This document shows positions 16,198-26,254 of a DNA stretch of 64,000 nucleotides, in pieces. The stretch spans positions 1 through 64,000 of the forward strand of contig CAMUGE010000009.1 of NCBI GenBank assembly GCA_947088345.1. The letters run 5' to 3'. A program made the position numbers and the translations under genes. Position 1 is the first letter of the stretch. Every line of letters begins with the position of its first letter. The notes under the pieces are model-generated. The model was not told the DNA's origin and ran no database searches. It saw nothing but the letters and a program-made list of their open reading frames with translations. This stretch comes from an uncultured Roseburia sp. GTDB lineage: Bacteria > Bacillota > Clostridia > Lachnospirales > Lachnospiraceae.

Positions 16198-19100
16198 ATG
16201 AAAAAACGGTTTATGGCAATGCTGCTGGCGGCATGTGTGGTGGGAATCAGCCTGTTTTCGGACGATGTGTCGGTATCGGCTTTTTGGGGAATTACTGATT
16301 TAACGGCACAGACCACAGAAAAAGACACAGCCGCATTATACCGCCAGAGTTTTGACAGCGCCGATGCGGTCGGCGAAAACGGAATACCTGACGGGTGGAA
16401 AACAGCCGGCACAATCGGGGACGGAAAGGGAAATCTGACCATTGCAACAGAGGGGGAACGTTCTTACTTTTCCGTCGATGCGACAACCGGAGTGCCAAAA
16501 TATTTGGGGGTGGTACTCTCCGGAGTGCCGCATACAGGCACAATAGAGTATGATATATACTTAAAAAAGGCATCTCCCACAAAAGATATCGGATTATCTT
16601 TTTATCCGAGTGCAGTAAATACAGGCAATATCGCAATACGCGGAAACATTACAAAAGATGGGGACGTTACATTTTTTAACGGTGGCAGCAAAGTGACTGT
16701 TGCGTCAATAAAAGATGCAGGATGGGTACATTTTAAATATGAATACAATGACTATGAAAGCGCTTATACAGTAGAAATTACAACGGAGGCGGGAGAACTG
16801 CTCGGGAAGACGGAGCGTGCGTTTTCTTATAATAAAGAAGAAAGCCTGGTCGGAGCGTTTTCTTTTAGTATGGAAGAAACAGGCGCAATACTTGGAATCG
16901 ATGAGATTGTTGTACGGGAAACAATTATGGAGGAACCGGGGGAAACAGAGACGCCGGGAGGGAGCGAATCGCCGGGAGAAACGGAGATGCCGGGAGCAGA
17001 AGAGCCGGAGATGCCGGATGTAACGGTTGCCGAAATACCGGACGGAGTGGAAGAAATCATTTTTTATCGCCAGAGTTTTGAGGATGCAAAGCAGCTGAAT
17101 GATAACGGTCTGCCAAACGGTTGGGCAGCGGCAGGGCAGATTGAGAATAATTCGTCTAAGGTTGGAGAAAAAAGTATCAAAACAGAGGGAGAGCGGTCTT
17201 ATTATTATGTAGATGCTAAGGGAAGCGATCCGAGATACATCGGAAAGGTTTTGACCGGAATATCAAAGACGGGCTGGATTGAGTATGATATTTATTTTTG
17301 GAAAGCTTCGGAAGGGATCGGACTCTCTTCGTATCCGGGATCCGTCAATTCGGGGAATATTGCGATACGCGGCAATATCGGCGCAAACGGCGACGTATCT
17401 TATTATAACGGAAGAACAAATACGAAAGTTGCAAACATTCAAAAGAGCGGATGGGTGCACTTTCGATATGAATTTAATAACAAACAAAAGAAATTTGCGG
17501 TAAAGATTACAGATGCGGAAACGGGAAAAACGATCGGAAAGACAACAGAGGCGTTTGACTATAACAATGCATCGGGGCAGGTCGGGGCATTCTCGTTTTC
17601 CGTAAACAGTAACCAGACGGCTGCGTTTGGCGTTGATGAAATTACGGTACATGGATATCCGACGCCGTTTACATTTGAACCGGAGATCGAACCGCTTGTA
17701 CAGACCGGTAAAGTCGTTTTGGAGGAGAATGACAGCGAGTTTATACTGAAAAATGATTACTGCAAAGTTGTAATTGATAAAAAGAAAGCCGTGATAAAGA
17801 AATTCTATACGAAAGAAGGAAATGAAATGTGCGGCAGCGGCGGCGACGGTTCCTATCTGCTCAATTATACGGACAGCGTACATATCGGCAGCGGAAAACA
17901 GGAGATGACACTGAAAAACTGTACAGGAACCGTGATACGGCAGACCGATGATTTATGTGAAGTTTCCGTAAAAGAGATAAGACTTCAAAAAGATGAAGAA
18001 AATATACTTCCGATTGACCTTGATTTTCGGTTTGTACTAAAAAAAGATGCGCCGGGGCTTTACATGTATGCAATTCTCGACGAAAATTATTCGAAAGAAG
18101 ATATTGCAGCCGGAAGGGCTTTTAACTTCGGCCAGTCCAGATATTCCATCAAGTTCGACTATGATCGTCTGCCGTACAGCGTGGTGCAGGGAGGCGAGAT
18201 TGGGGGACAGCTTGTCAAAATGCCGGGGCCTTTAGATTTCAATGAGGATATACCGGAAGCTACCGGAAGCCACGGGATGCTGTTTGATTCCACCTATGTC
18301 TTAAAAGACGGAAGCATTTTTACAAAATATAATAATCTTTCCTATCAGTACAGCAATATCATGACAGGAGCATTCAGCGACGAGGGAGGCCTTTCGCTGC
18401 TGACTCCGAGCAGAGACTGGGCGGGAGGCGGTTATGCAAAACAGGATATTGATGTACATGGCGGAACAGGGAATACATTTATTGTAAGCTGGCATCTTGA
18501 AACCGGCCATAACGGCACAAAAGGCGTGGATGTTGAGGAGGGATACCGAAAAGTTTACGGTCCCGTTATGTGGTATGCGACAACTGACGACAGTATCACA
18601 TCAAAAGAAGAGGCTTATGAGCAGACATACGGGCAGGCTTTAAAGGAAATGGAAAAGTGGCCGTATGACTGGATGGAGGAGGAAACCTATCCGAATGCGA
18701 AACATTGTCCGAAAGATTACCAGGCAGCGGCACGCGGCAGCTTAAAAGGGACATTTTCTGTCAAAAACGGAACAATCAATAAAGAAATCAAAAATGACCT
18801 TACCGCTTCCGTTTTGAAAGAGGACGGAACGAAAGAAAATTCCATCGGGTGGGCTGTATTATCGGATGAGAGAAGCGAGTACTGGGCGCTTGACAATGAC
18901 TATTATGAGTTTTACGCGCCGATTGGACAGGACGGTACATTTGAAATCAAAAATATTATTCCTGGTACTTATAAATTGAATATCAATGTCAACGGCATTA
19001 TGGACGAGTATGAAGAGCACAATATTATAATCGGGGAAAAAGAACAGAAAGATCTGGGAAATATTGTCTGGGAGGATCCAGTTTATGGAAAAACGCTTTG

Positions 19101-20517
19101 GACAATTGGTATTCCGGATAAGACGGCGGAGGAATATGCCTATGCATATCCATGCAGATACTGGGGATCCCATCTTTTATTCAACTCACTGTTTCCGGAG
19201 GGCGTTGATTTTAAAATAGGCGAGAGCGACGAGTCCAAAGACTGGTTTTTTGTCCACATGGCAAGTCAGACAGCAGGGCATAAGGGACATTATAACGGAG
19301 CTTTTTATTTTGACGAAAATACGCGCAAAGTCAAATATGATGCATCAAGAGCCGTTGCAATGGAAGAAGAGGATTCCCGATGGAGAGGGAATGAGTCTGC
19401 GGTATATAAAATACGATTTGACAGCGATGCTGCCTATAGAGACGGTACCGCCACACTTCTGATCAACGTATGCGGTAATCGTTTCGGTTCCATTCGCGCG
19501 ACAATAAACGGGACTAACATTGTGAATGCGGCGGGGAAAGTGACGATAAACAACGAACCGGCAACAGAAGCGGGATCGAATACGGATGTAGTATATTTGT
19601 ATACCGACGGAAGTGTTGCACGAAGCGGACTGGTCGGGATCAATCAACTGGTGAAAATCGAATTTGACGCTTCCCTTATGAAAGCCGGAGAAAATGTCAT
19701 CGTATTGACACATGATCATCCGGCGTATCAGGAGGATAATAAAACGCCGTGGGAAAATTCGGATTATACGATCTATGCGGGAAATATCTATGACGCGATA
19801 CGTCTGGACGTAAACGGCAGCGAAGAAAACGAAACAAAGCCGGAAAATCCGGACGATGTGGATGGAAAGCCCGAAGCAAATCCGGAAAATCCTGACAATA
19901 CGACTGATAATTCGAGCGAAACGCCTGGCATGAAAGATAACGGAGAACAAAAACCTCCATCTACAATTGTATTAAAAAACAAAACTGCAGTCTATCAAAA
20001 GAAAGCCATAGAGATCGGAAAAGCGTCGGTCGGCGGTTCAACAGGAACTGTCACTTATACATATTATACAGATGCTGCCTGCACCCAAAAGACAACCAAA
20101 AAGGCGAACAAGGCAGCCGGGACGGGAATGGCGCCTCAAAACGCCGGAACCTATTACGTGATTGCGAGAGTTGCCGCTGATTCGCAGTATCTGTCAGCAG
20201 TCAGCAGTCCGGCCAAACTGACGATTCAAAAAGCCGCTTCCAAAATAAAGTTAAAAAAACAGACGTCAAAATACACCGGAAAGCCTGTTTCCATAAAAAA
20301 GGCGTCGGTCAGCGGCTCAACCGGTAAAGTAACTTATACTTATTACAAAGATAAAAAATGCAAAATCAAAACGACAAAGAAAAACGCCGGAGCGAAGAAA
20401 AAAGGAGCAGCGCCGAAAAAAGCGGGCACATACTATGTAAAAGCGTCGGTGAAAGCGGATAAAAATTATAATGCAGCAACATCAAAGGCAGTGAAACTGA
20501 TGATCAGAGAAAAGTAA
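16198..20517 (+). CDS. Secreted multidomain rhamnogalacturonan lyase, PL4 family
   Basis: A 1439-residue secreted protein with a signal peptide (cleavage near VSVSA, residue 28). Two related jelly-roll modules follow (about 45-240 and 285-490, both starting YRQSF), separated by a Pro/Glu/Gly linker. The PL4 rhamnogalacturonate lyase core runs from about 500 to 1205, with the three-part layout of catalytic beta-sandwich, FN3-like (EIKNIIPGTYKLNINVNGI) and galactose-binding-like domain. A linker and two lysine-rich Ig-like (MBG-type) repeats end the protein (1260-1439). GGAGGAGG lies 9 bases before the ATG. It cuts the RG-I backbone as does the PL11 enzyme upstream, so the pair probably acts on differently decorated substrate. 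No sortase signal; the very basic C-terminus may bind the wall. Confidence 0.88.
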   Translation: MKKRFMAMLLAACVVGISLFSDDVSVSAFWGITDLTAQTTEKDTAALYRQSFDSADAVGENGIPDGWKTAGTIGDGKGNLTIATEGERSYFSVDATTGVPKYLGVVLSGVPHTGTIEYDIYLKKASPTKDIGLSFYPSAVNTGNIAIRGNITKDGDVTFFNGGSKVTVASIKDAGWVHFKYEYNDYESAYTVEITTEAGELLGKTERAFSYNKEESLVGAFSFSMEETGAILGIDEIVVRETIMEEPGETETPGGSESPGETEMPGAEEPEMPDVTVAEIPDGVEEIIFYRQSFEDAKQLNDNGLPNGWAAAGQIENNSSKVGEKSIKTEGERSYYYVDAKGSDPRYIGKVLTGISKTGWIEYDIYFWKASEGIGLSSYPGSVNSGNIAIRGNIGANGDVSYYNGRTNTKVANIQKSGWVHFRYEFNNKQKKFAVKITDAETGKTIGKTTEAFDYNNASGQVGAFSFSVNSNQTAAFGVDEITVHGYPTPFTFEPEIEPLVQTGKVVLEENDSEFILKNDYCKVVIDKKKAVIKKFYTKEGNEMCGSGGDGSYLLNYTDSVHIGSGKQEMTLKNCTGTVIRQTDDLCEVSVKEIRLQKDEENILPIDLDFRFVLKKDAPGLYMYAILDENYSKEDIAAGRAFNFGQSRYSIKFDYDRLPYSVVQGGEIGGQLVKMPGPLDFNEDIPEATGSHGMLFDSTYVLKDGSIFTKYNNLSYQYSNIMTGAFSDEGGLSLLTPSRDWAGGGYAKQDIDVHGGTGNTFIVSWHLETGHNGTKGVDVEEGYRKVYGPVMWYATTDDSITSKEEAYEQTYGQALKEMEKWPYDWMEEETYPNAKHCPKDYQAAARGSLKGTFSVKNGTINKEIKNDLTASVLKEDGTKENSIGWAVLSDERSEYWALDNDYYEFYAPIGQDGTFEIKNIIPGTYKLNINVNGIMDEYEEHNIIIGEKEQKDLGNIVWEDPVYGKTLWTIGIPDKTAEEYAYAYPCRYWGSHLLFNSLFPEGVDFKIGESDESKDWFFVHMASQTAGHKGHYNGAFYFDENTRKVKYDASRAVAMEEEDSRWRGNESAVYKIRFDSDAAYRDGTATLLINVCGNRFGSIRATINGTNIVNAAGKVTINNEPATEAGSNTDVVYLYTDGSVARSGLVGINQLVKIEFDASLMKAGENVIVLTHDHPAYQEDNKTPWENSDYTIYAGNIYDAIRLDVNGSEENETKPENPDDVDGKPEANPENPDNTTDNSSETPGMKDNGEQKPPSTIVLKNKTAVYQKKAIEIGKASVGGSTGTVTYTYYTDAACTQKTTKKANKAAGTGMAPQNAGTYYVIARVAADSQYLSAVSSPAKLTIQKAASKIKLKKQTSKYTGKPVSIKKASVSGSTGKVTYTYYKDKKCKIKTTKKNAGAKKKGAAPKKAGTYYVKASVKADKNYNAATSKAVKLMIREK

Positions 20518-20521
20518 TGAC

Positions 20522-20570
20522 AAAAAAGATTATAGCACAGATAACGGTATGTGTTATAATCTTTTTGTTT
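20522..20570 (+). terminator. Rho-independent terminator after the PL4 gene
   Basis: AAAAGATTATAGCAC (20524-20538) pairs with GTGTTATAATCTTTT (20551-20565) with one mismatch, then more T. It ends the lyase transcript and lies before the AraC gene start, which therefore needs its own promoter or read-through. Confidence 0.75.
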
Positions 20571-20603
20571 CTTATAGTGATTTTTTTGGCGGAGGAAAAA
20601 CAG

Positions 20604-21458
20604 ATGAGCAGGACAGAGCGTGTGTTGCATGAGGAATTGTACGACGCATTTGAGGTTGTACATAAGACAGAAAGCGGCATATTCACCATGCCGCCGCATA
20701 CGCATAATGGGGTGGAAGTTTATCTTAATTTGACCGATGTGCCCAATATTCTTCTGGGTACAAAGGTAGTGCCATTCTGTAAAAATACGCTTCTGCTGAT
20801 TCCGGCATACTGTATCCATAAAGTGATTGCACCGGAATCGCTGGTTTATGAGCGGTATATTATGACCATACATATGGCATGGCTTGAAAATGTTATAGGA
20901 GAAGAGTTTGAACGGCAGTATGCTTATTTTAAGGATGCACAAAATCCGCTGGTTTTTCATCTGGAAGAAGAGGAAACAAACAGATTTGTTGATTATTTTG
21001 CGGCCCTGTTGCAATGTGCGGATTCATTGAAATTTGAGAAACTGCATATTTTTTTCTCAATTCTCAGCCAGATCCATCAAATAGCAAAGAGCGATACGGG
21101 AACGGTAACAGAATATGATGCGGCGCAGGCAGTGGGAACGGCAGGATTGGTTTCTGCAATGATAAATTATATCAATGCGCATTTGAATGAAAATATTACA
21201 GTGGAGGATATTGCGGACAGCCTGTATCTGAACCATGATTATGCCGCAAGGATTTTTAAAAAATATGTTAACACAACAATCAAACAGTTTGTTGTTTTGC
21301 AGCGCATGACTAAAGCAAAGCAATTGCTGCTGGAGGGAAAATCCGTTGCCGAAACACAAAAGATTCTTGGGTATAACAGTTACGAACATTTTTTTAAAAC
21401 ATTTAAAAAAGTGACAGGAATGACACCGAAAGAATACAGGGAATTATATCGGGCATGA
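20604..21458 (+). CDS. AraC family transcriptional regulator of the pectin locus
   Basis: A 284-residue regulator. Residues 1-150 form a cupin-like sensor (MPPHTHNGVEVYLNL, then LLIPAYCIHKV). The C-terminal 100 residues carry the double helix-turn-helix of AraC (ENITVEDIADSLYLNHDYAA and the second helix near SYEHFFKTFKKVTGMTPKEY). I chose the ATG at 20604 with GGAGG 8 bases upstream; a longer frame from 20517 would run through the terminator hairpin. It is the only regulator in the RG-I cluster, so it probably activates the lyase and GH42 genes in response to a pectin-derived sugar. The ligand is unknown. Confidence 0.85.
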   Translation: MSRTERVLHEELYDAFEVVHKTESGIFTMPPHTHNGVEVYLNLTDVPNILLGTKVVPFCKNTLLLIPAYCIHKVIAPESLVYERYIMTIHMAWLENVIGEEFERQYAYFKDAQNPLVFHLEEEETNRFVDYFAALLQCADSLKFEKLHIFFSILSQIHQIAKSDTGTVTEYDAAQAVGTAGLVSAMINYINAHLNENITVEDIADSLYLNHDYAARIFKKYVNTTIKQFVVLQRMTKAKQLLLEGKSVAETQKILGYNSYEHFFKTFKKVTGMTPKEYRELYRA

Positions 21459-21537
21459 TACGGGTGTCTGTCAGGCAGACGGCGGGGATTTTGTCAGACT
21501 GCATGAAACAGATATCGTTTGGGAGCGCCGTCGTGCT

Positions 21538-21565
21538 TTTACATCGGGAGAATATGTGTTATACT
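21538..21565 (+). promoter_or_regulatory. Candidate sigma-A promoter of sbcC
   Basis: TTTACA (21538-21543) and TATACT (21560-21565) with a 16-bp spacer, 63 bases before the sbcC start. It implies that sbcC is transcribed apart from the AraC gene and sbcD. Confidence 0.5.
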
Positions 21566-21628
21566 GAGCCTCAGATAAATCGGCCGCTCAATATAACAGG
21601 ATAAAATATTATAAAACAGGGGGATTTG

Positions 21629-24600
21629 ATGAAACCGTTGAAATTAGTGATCAGCGCGTTTGGGCCTTATGCGGGCACGGCGCCGGAAATCAATTTTGAA
21701 CAATTTGAAAACAGGGGGCTTTTTTTGATCTGCGGGGACACCGGAGCCGGCAAGACCACTATTTTTGACGCAGTTTGTTTTGCGCTTTACGGGGAGACAA
21801 GCGGCGCTTATCGCGATACCAAAAATCTGCGCAGCGAGTATGCAGACACGTGTGTGGAAAGTTATGTGGAATTTTCGTTTCTGCATCAGGGAAAAAATTA
21901 CCGCATTTACCGTCAGCCGTCCTATGAGCGTCCAAAGCAGCGCGGTGAGGGGCTTATTACTGTGAAAGAGAAAGCGGCGCTCTACCGAGAAGACTGTATT
22001 CCGTTTGAGGGCGCTGCGGCGGTCAACGCTGCGGTAAAGGAGCTGCTTGGCATTGATTTTAAGCAGTTTAAGCAGATTGCAATGATTGCGCAGGGAGAGT
22101 TTTGGGAGCTGTTAAATGCAACTACTGACGATCGGACAAAGATCTTAAGATCTATTTTTATGACAGATTGTTACCGTGATCTGGAGCGTCGCCTGAAAGA
22201 AAAGAGAGACAGGGCATTTCTTAAAAAGAGCAGGGCGGAAGAGAGCATCCTGCAATATTTTAAGGACGCTTTGGCAGGACCGGGGAGCGATTTGGGTGAG
22301 TTACTGGGTTCGATGCAGGAAACTGCCCAAAAGAGCGGCAGCGCCTGGAATACGGATGAAATGACAGAACTGCTTGCTAAAATTATCGCGCAGGATACGG
22401 CGGCGTATGAAGCGGGGATGGAGCGGTTGGCGCAAAAGCAGGTTGAGTTGGAGCGGCAGCAGAAAGCGCTGCATCATGCGTGTATCAACAATGAGTTTGT
22501 GAGGCGCCTGCAGTCGTTTCAAAATGAGAAAGAAGCGCTTGATCAGAGGAAAGGTGAAATCGAACATCTGGAAAATGTGACAAAGCGTCAAAAGGCGGCG
22601 GTTCGCATTGTAAAACCTGTTTTTGACCTTTATGATAAGGAAGAAAAAGAGATAAGGGAAACGACAAAAAAAATAGAAGCGGCTAAGAACAGAACAATTG
22701 AGTGCGAGCGTAAACTGGCTTACTGGGAGGAGTTATCGCTCGATTGCCAAAAAAGACAGCAGGAGGCTGAAGAGCTGAAAATGCAGGCCCAAAAGCTTGA
22801 GGAAGAGAGCGGAAAATATGAAATAAGAGATGCGCTGGCAAAGACAGTCGGTTTGCTTGAGAAAGAGGCCGGGGAGCTTTTGGAAGAAGAACGGCGTTTA
22901 GAGAGGGATGAACTGGATCTTAGACAAAAAATTTTAAATTTGGAACTGACAGTATCGGAATATAAAAACAGCTTACAACAGCTGGTCATGGTACAAAGCA
23001 AAAACAGCGCGTTTGGGGCGTTAAAAAAAGAACTGTCTTATTTTTCCGAAACGGCATATCCTGCATATCAGTCAGCGAAAGAGAGTTTAAAAAAGAAGCA
23101 GGATCTGTTTGCTAAGGCGCAGGAACGTTTTATTCTGTTGGAGGAACAGAGAGCGCACTGTGAGAAAATGTTGGAATTAAGTCGAGCGGGTATGCTTGCA
23201 CGCCAGTTGAGGGAGGGGGACGCCTGTCCGGTCTGCGGCAGCACAAGTCACCCCAGTCCGGCTGCAATGCCGCCTGGGGCAGTCTCGGAGGAGGAATATA
23301 AAAACAGGAGAGAAGCCGCCGAATGTGCAAAAGAAGAAAAGGAGCTGGCGCTGATCGCGGCGGAAAAGGAAAAGTCAGCCTTAGAGCAGAAAGAGGCGAT
23401 CCTTTACAACGGCATGGTGGATTGTATGGAAAATGAGCTTGTTTCCTCGAAACCAGAGGAAAACAATTCTATAGAAGATGTTTTCTGCCTGATTTTGCTG
23501 GAACAAAAACGAATTGGGGAACAGATTGTTTTTTATCAAAATGAGGAGGAGCAGTTAAGGAAAAACGCAGCCCTGTTTGAACGGGCGACTGCAGATCTGG
23601 AACGCGCGAGAGGCAGGGAGATGGAGACGCTTACAAAAAAGCGTGATGCATTTCGGATAAGGACAGAGAAAAACGTCATAGCGCTCGCGGAGAAAAAGAC
23701 GGCGTTAAAAGAATTTGAGAAGCTGCCGTTTGCGGATTTAGAGACTGCGCAGACAGAGAAAAGAAAAGCGTTGGAGAGGGCCGGCCAGATTCTTATGCAG
23801 TTGGAGGAGACGCGAAAGAGCAGGCAGAGCGCGGAAAATGATAAGACGCGGGCAGTCTCGCTTCTGGCGGCCCTGCAGGAATCCGTTTTCGCGCAGAAAG
23901 AGCAGATTCAGTTGGATCTTAAAAAATTTGAGTTCCTTTTATCAGAAGAACAGTTTTCCTCGAAAGAGGAGTTTTTCAGGTATCTGACGGACGAAAAGAC
24001 AATCGCACAGAGCGAGGCGGACGTGATAGCATACCGGCAGGCGGTTTCTGCAAATGAAAAGCAGTTTGCGCAGGCGAAAAAAGATGCGGAGGGAAAGGAA
24101 AGTGTAGATCAGACAGCGCTTGCCGATGCGGTCAGATGTACAGCAGAAGTTGTTGAGCAGATCAGGGAAGAAAATACACAGGTGAAATTTCGTCTTGAAA
24201 AAAACAGGGAGATCAGGGACAGAATAACAGAGAAAAGAGACATTCTGGAAAAGTATATCAGGGAAAGCAGCCTCTGCGGCAGGCTTTATCAGCTGGTGAT
24301 CGGAACAATTCCGGACCGTGCAAAAGTGACATTTGAACAATACATACAGGCGGCGGGATTTGACCGGATTATTGCAGCGGCAAACAGGCGTCTTCTTCCG
24401 ATGAGCGACGGACGGTACGAGCTTTTTCGCAGTGGTGATTCCGGGGAAAAGAGAAGTAAATCTATCCTGAATCTTTCTGTACAGGATCATTTTACCGGAC
24501 ATGCACGGCCTGTCGGGAATCTCTCCGGCGGAGAGAGTTTTCAGGCATCGCTTAGCCTTGCGCTTGGACTTTCGGATACTGTTTCCTCCAATCTCGGCGG

Positions 24601-24817
24601 CATACAGATGGACGTGCTTTTTGTGGATGAAGGGTTTGGCACGTTGGATCAAAGCGCCGTTGAAAAAGCAATGGATATCCTGCTTGGTCTTTCCGGAGCC
24701 GGGAAACTTGTCGGCGTCATCAGCCATCGCGAGGAGCTCAAAGAAAATATTCCGCAGCAGATCCGTGTCAGAAAAGCCAGGGACGGAAGCCGTATTGAGA
24801 TTGACCCCGGTTTATAG
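21629..24817 (+). CDS. sbcC: Exonuclease SbcCD, ATPase subunit SbcC
   Basis: A 1062-residue Rad50-type SMC ATPase, partner of SbcD in DNA-end and hairpin processing. The Walker A motif GDTGAGKTT lies near residue 37. Long coiled-coil arms follow, with a zinc hook CPVCGSTSHP near residue 532. The ABC signature LSGGESF is near 965 and the Walker B MDVLFVDEGFGTLD near 994. The length is typical. The ATG at 21629 has AGGGGG 5 bases upstream; a TTG just before it is a weaker alternative. The gene stands 17 kb from sbcD and directly after the AraC regulator of an RG-I locus. Confidence 0.93.
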   Translation: MKPLKLVISAFGPYAGTAPEINFEQFENRGLFLICGDTGAGKTTIFDAVCFALYGETSGAYRDTKNLRSEYADTCVESYVEFSFLHQGKNYRIYRQPSYERPKQRGEGLITVKEKAALYREDCIPFEGAAAVNAAVKELLGIDFKQFKQIAMIAQGEFWELLNATTDDRTKILRSIFMTDCYRDLERRLKEKRDRAFLKKSRAEESILQYFKDALAGPGSDLGELLGSMQETAQKSGSAWNTDEMTELLAKIIAQDTAAYEAGMERLAQKQVELERQQKALHHACINNEFVRRLQSFQNEKEALDQRKGEIEHLENVTKRQKAAVRIVKPVFDLYDKEEKEIRETTKKIEAAKNRTIECERKLAYWEELSLDCQKRQQEAEELKMQAQKLEEESGKYEIRDALAKTVGLLEKEAGELLEEERRLERDELDLRQKILNLELTVSEYKNSLQQLVMVQSKNSAFGALKKELSYFSETAYPAYQSAKESLKKKQDLFAKAQERFILLEEQRAHCEKMLELSRAGMLARQLREGDACPVCGSTSHPSPAAMPPGAVSEEEYKNRREAAECAKEEKELALIAAEKEKSALEQKEAILYNGMVDCMENELVSSKPEENNSIEDVFCLILLEQKRIGEQIVFYQNEEEQLRKNAALFERATADLERARGREMETLTKKRDAFRIRTEKNVIALAEKKTALKEFEKLPFADLETAQTEKRKALERAGQILMQLEETRKSRQSAENDKTRAVSLLAALQESVFAQKEQIQLDLKKFEFLLSEEQFSSKEEFFRYLTDEKTIAQSEADVIAYRQAVSANEKQFAQAKKDAEGKESVDQTALADAVRCTAEVVEQIREENTQVKFRLEKNREIRDRITEKRDILEKYIRESSLCGRLYQLVIGTIPDRAKVTFEQYIQAAGFDRIIAAANRRLLPMSDGRYELFRSGDSGEKRSKSILNLSVQDHFTGHARPVGNLSGGESFQASLSLALGLSDTVSSNLGGIQMDVLFVDEGFGTLDQSAVEKAMDILLGLSGAGKLVGVISHREELKENIPQQIRVRKARDGSRIEIDPGL

Positions 24818-24930
24818 TATATTATAGAGAAGTTTTTAAGTATACAGTCTACTTTGTGCTCAGTCGTTTGGCGACATTCTACAGCATTTGGAAAAGGCGG
24901 CGCAAATGATTGGTATCAGGAGGAAAGGCA

Positions 24931-25293
24931 GTGAAATTAAAGAATATTTTGATTGTCGTGAAAGAAATTGAAAAATCCAGGCAGTTTTATCATGACCTGT
25001 TTGGTCTTGATTTGGTACTTGACAATGATGGTAATATGATTTTAACAGAAGGTCTTGTACTTCAGGAAGAGAAAATATGGAAGAAGTTTCTGGGGAAAGA
25101 TATTATTCCCAACAGTAACTCCTGCGAACTTTATTTTGAAGAACAGGATATCGAAGCGTTTGCAGAAAAACTGGAGGCGTTATATCCCTCGACCCAATAT
25201 GTCAACCGGCTTATGACGCATACCTGGGGGCAAAAGATAATTCGTTTTTATGATTTGGACGGTAATTTGATTGAAGTAGGAACACCGATGTAA
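24931..25293 (+). CDS. VOC/glyoxalase family protein
   Basis: A 120-residue protein of the vicinal oxygen chelate fold. It begins KNILIVVKEIEKSRQFYHDL, has one beta-alpha-beta-beta-beta module per half and ends FYDLDGNLIEVGTPM, the usual C-terminal metal-side strand of glyoxalase/bleomycin-resistance-like proteins. A GTG start at 24931 follows AGGAGGAAAGG closely. The substrate cannot be told from sequence. A MerR regulator gene follows 54 bases later on the same strand and may be functionally linked. Confidence 0.8.
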   Translation: MKLKNILIVVKEIEKSRQFYHDLFGLDLVLDNDGNMILTEGLVLQEEKIWKKFLGKDIIPNSNSCELYFEEQDIEAFAEKLEALYPSTQYVNRLMTHTWGQKIIRFYDLDGNLIEVGTPM

Positions 25294-25347
25294 TCGGAGC
25301 GTTATGGTCTTTTCAATAGTTTATAAGGAAAACAAAAATAAATTGCG

Positions 25348-26169
25348 ATGAAAAAGAAACAATTTTTATATTCAACGGGGAAGTTTGCAAAACTCAATGG
25401 GATAAATAAACGCACATTGCATTATTATGATGAAATAGGGCTTTTTTCGCCAGAATTTAAAGACGAAAACGGGTATCGTTATTACACCTGTTTTCAGTCA
25501 GTTCAACTGGAACTGATTTTGATATTGAGGAAAATCGGTTTATCAATTGAAGAAATCATTCGTTATCAGCAGAGTCCCTCCGGCGCCTCCCTCGCGGAGC
25601 TGATCACGGAAAAAAAGCGCCTGATTGATCAATCCGTTCAGGAACTGCTGCGTACGAAAACGTTTTTGGAACAGAAATCGGACAAACTTTCCCTGAGTCT
25701 GACGGCAGAGCACGCAAAGGTGGAGATGATCACACTTCCAAAACAGCGCATATTGCTCAGCGGTCCAATTACAGGGGCGTTCGACGACGACGATTTTGCA
25801 GTTGCCGGAGAGTTTTCTCTGCGCCTGAAAGAGGTATTCGGCCTCTATGATAATTTTGGAAGCCGGATTCAGGCAGAGCAGATTTTAAGCGGAAACTGCC
25901 ATAATTATGATTGTTTTTTCGCCTATGGCAGAGCGGATATAGATATTTATGATACGATAAGACCGGCCGGTTCTTACCTTAGAACCTTTTGTGTTGGCGG
26001 CTGGGAGAGACTGGAGGAAGTGTATCGGATTCTTTGCAGATTTGCAGAGTACAACCATCTGGAATTATCCGGCTATGCCTATGAAGAAGGGCTCAATGAG
26101 ATGTCCCTGAAAGACAGGGATGGTTATATCACTATGATTTTGGTTGGATGTAACAAAATACGTACGTGA
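25348..26169 (+). CDS. MerR family transcriptional regulator with GyrI-like effector domain
   Basis: A 273-residue regulator. The N-terminal winged helix reads YSTGKFAKLNGINKRTLHYY then GLFSPEFKDENGYRYY, the standard MerR DNA-binding part. A long dimerisation coiled coil follows (residues 75-125). The last 150 residues form a GyrI/Bmr-type ligand-binding domain, as in multidrug sensors such as BmrR. The ribosome binding site is weak (AAGGAA well upstream). The C-terminal residues after GYITMILVG look unusual for the family and the gene abuts an accessory patch, so the last few residues may have been replaced. Ligand unknown. Confidence 0.8.
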   Translation: MKKKQFLYSTGKFAKLNGINKRTLHYYDEIGLFSPEFKDENGYRYYTCFQSVQLELILILRKIGLSIEEIIRYQQSPSGASLAELITEKKRLIDQSVQELLRTKTFLEQKSDKLSLSLTAEHAKVEMITLPKQRILLSGPITGAFDDDDFAVAGEFSLRLKEVFGLYDNFGSRIQAEQILSGNCHNYDCFFAYGRADIDIYDTIRPAGSYLRTFCVGGWERLEEVYRILCRFAEYNHLELSGYAYEEGLNEMSLKDRDGYITMILVGCNKIRT

Positions 26170-26254
26170 TTGCACTGCTTTCTGATTTGTAACACTTCTA
26201 AGGTTATCATAAAAGCAAACAGCCCCGAACGGCAGCACAGGCGACCTTTGAATT

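Noticed and set aside
23942-24727. 261-codon minus-strand frame opposite sbcC
   Set aside because: The plus strand encodes the conserved SbcC head; the minus frame has no recognisable motif or ribosome binding site.
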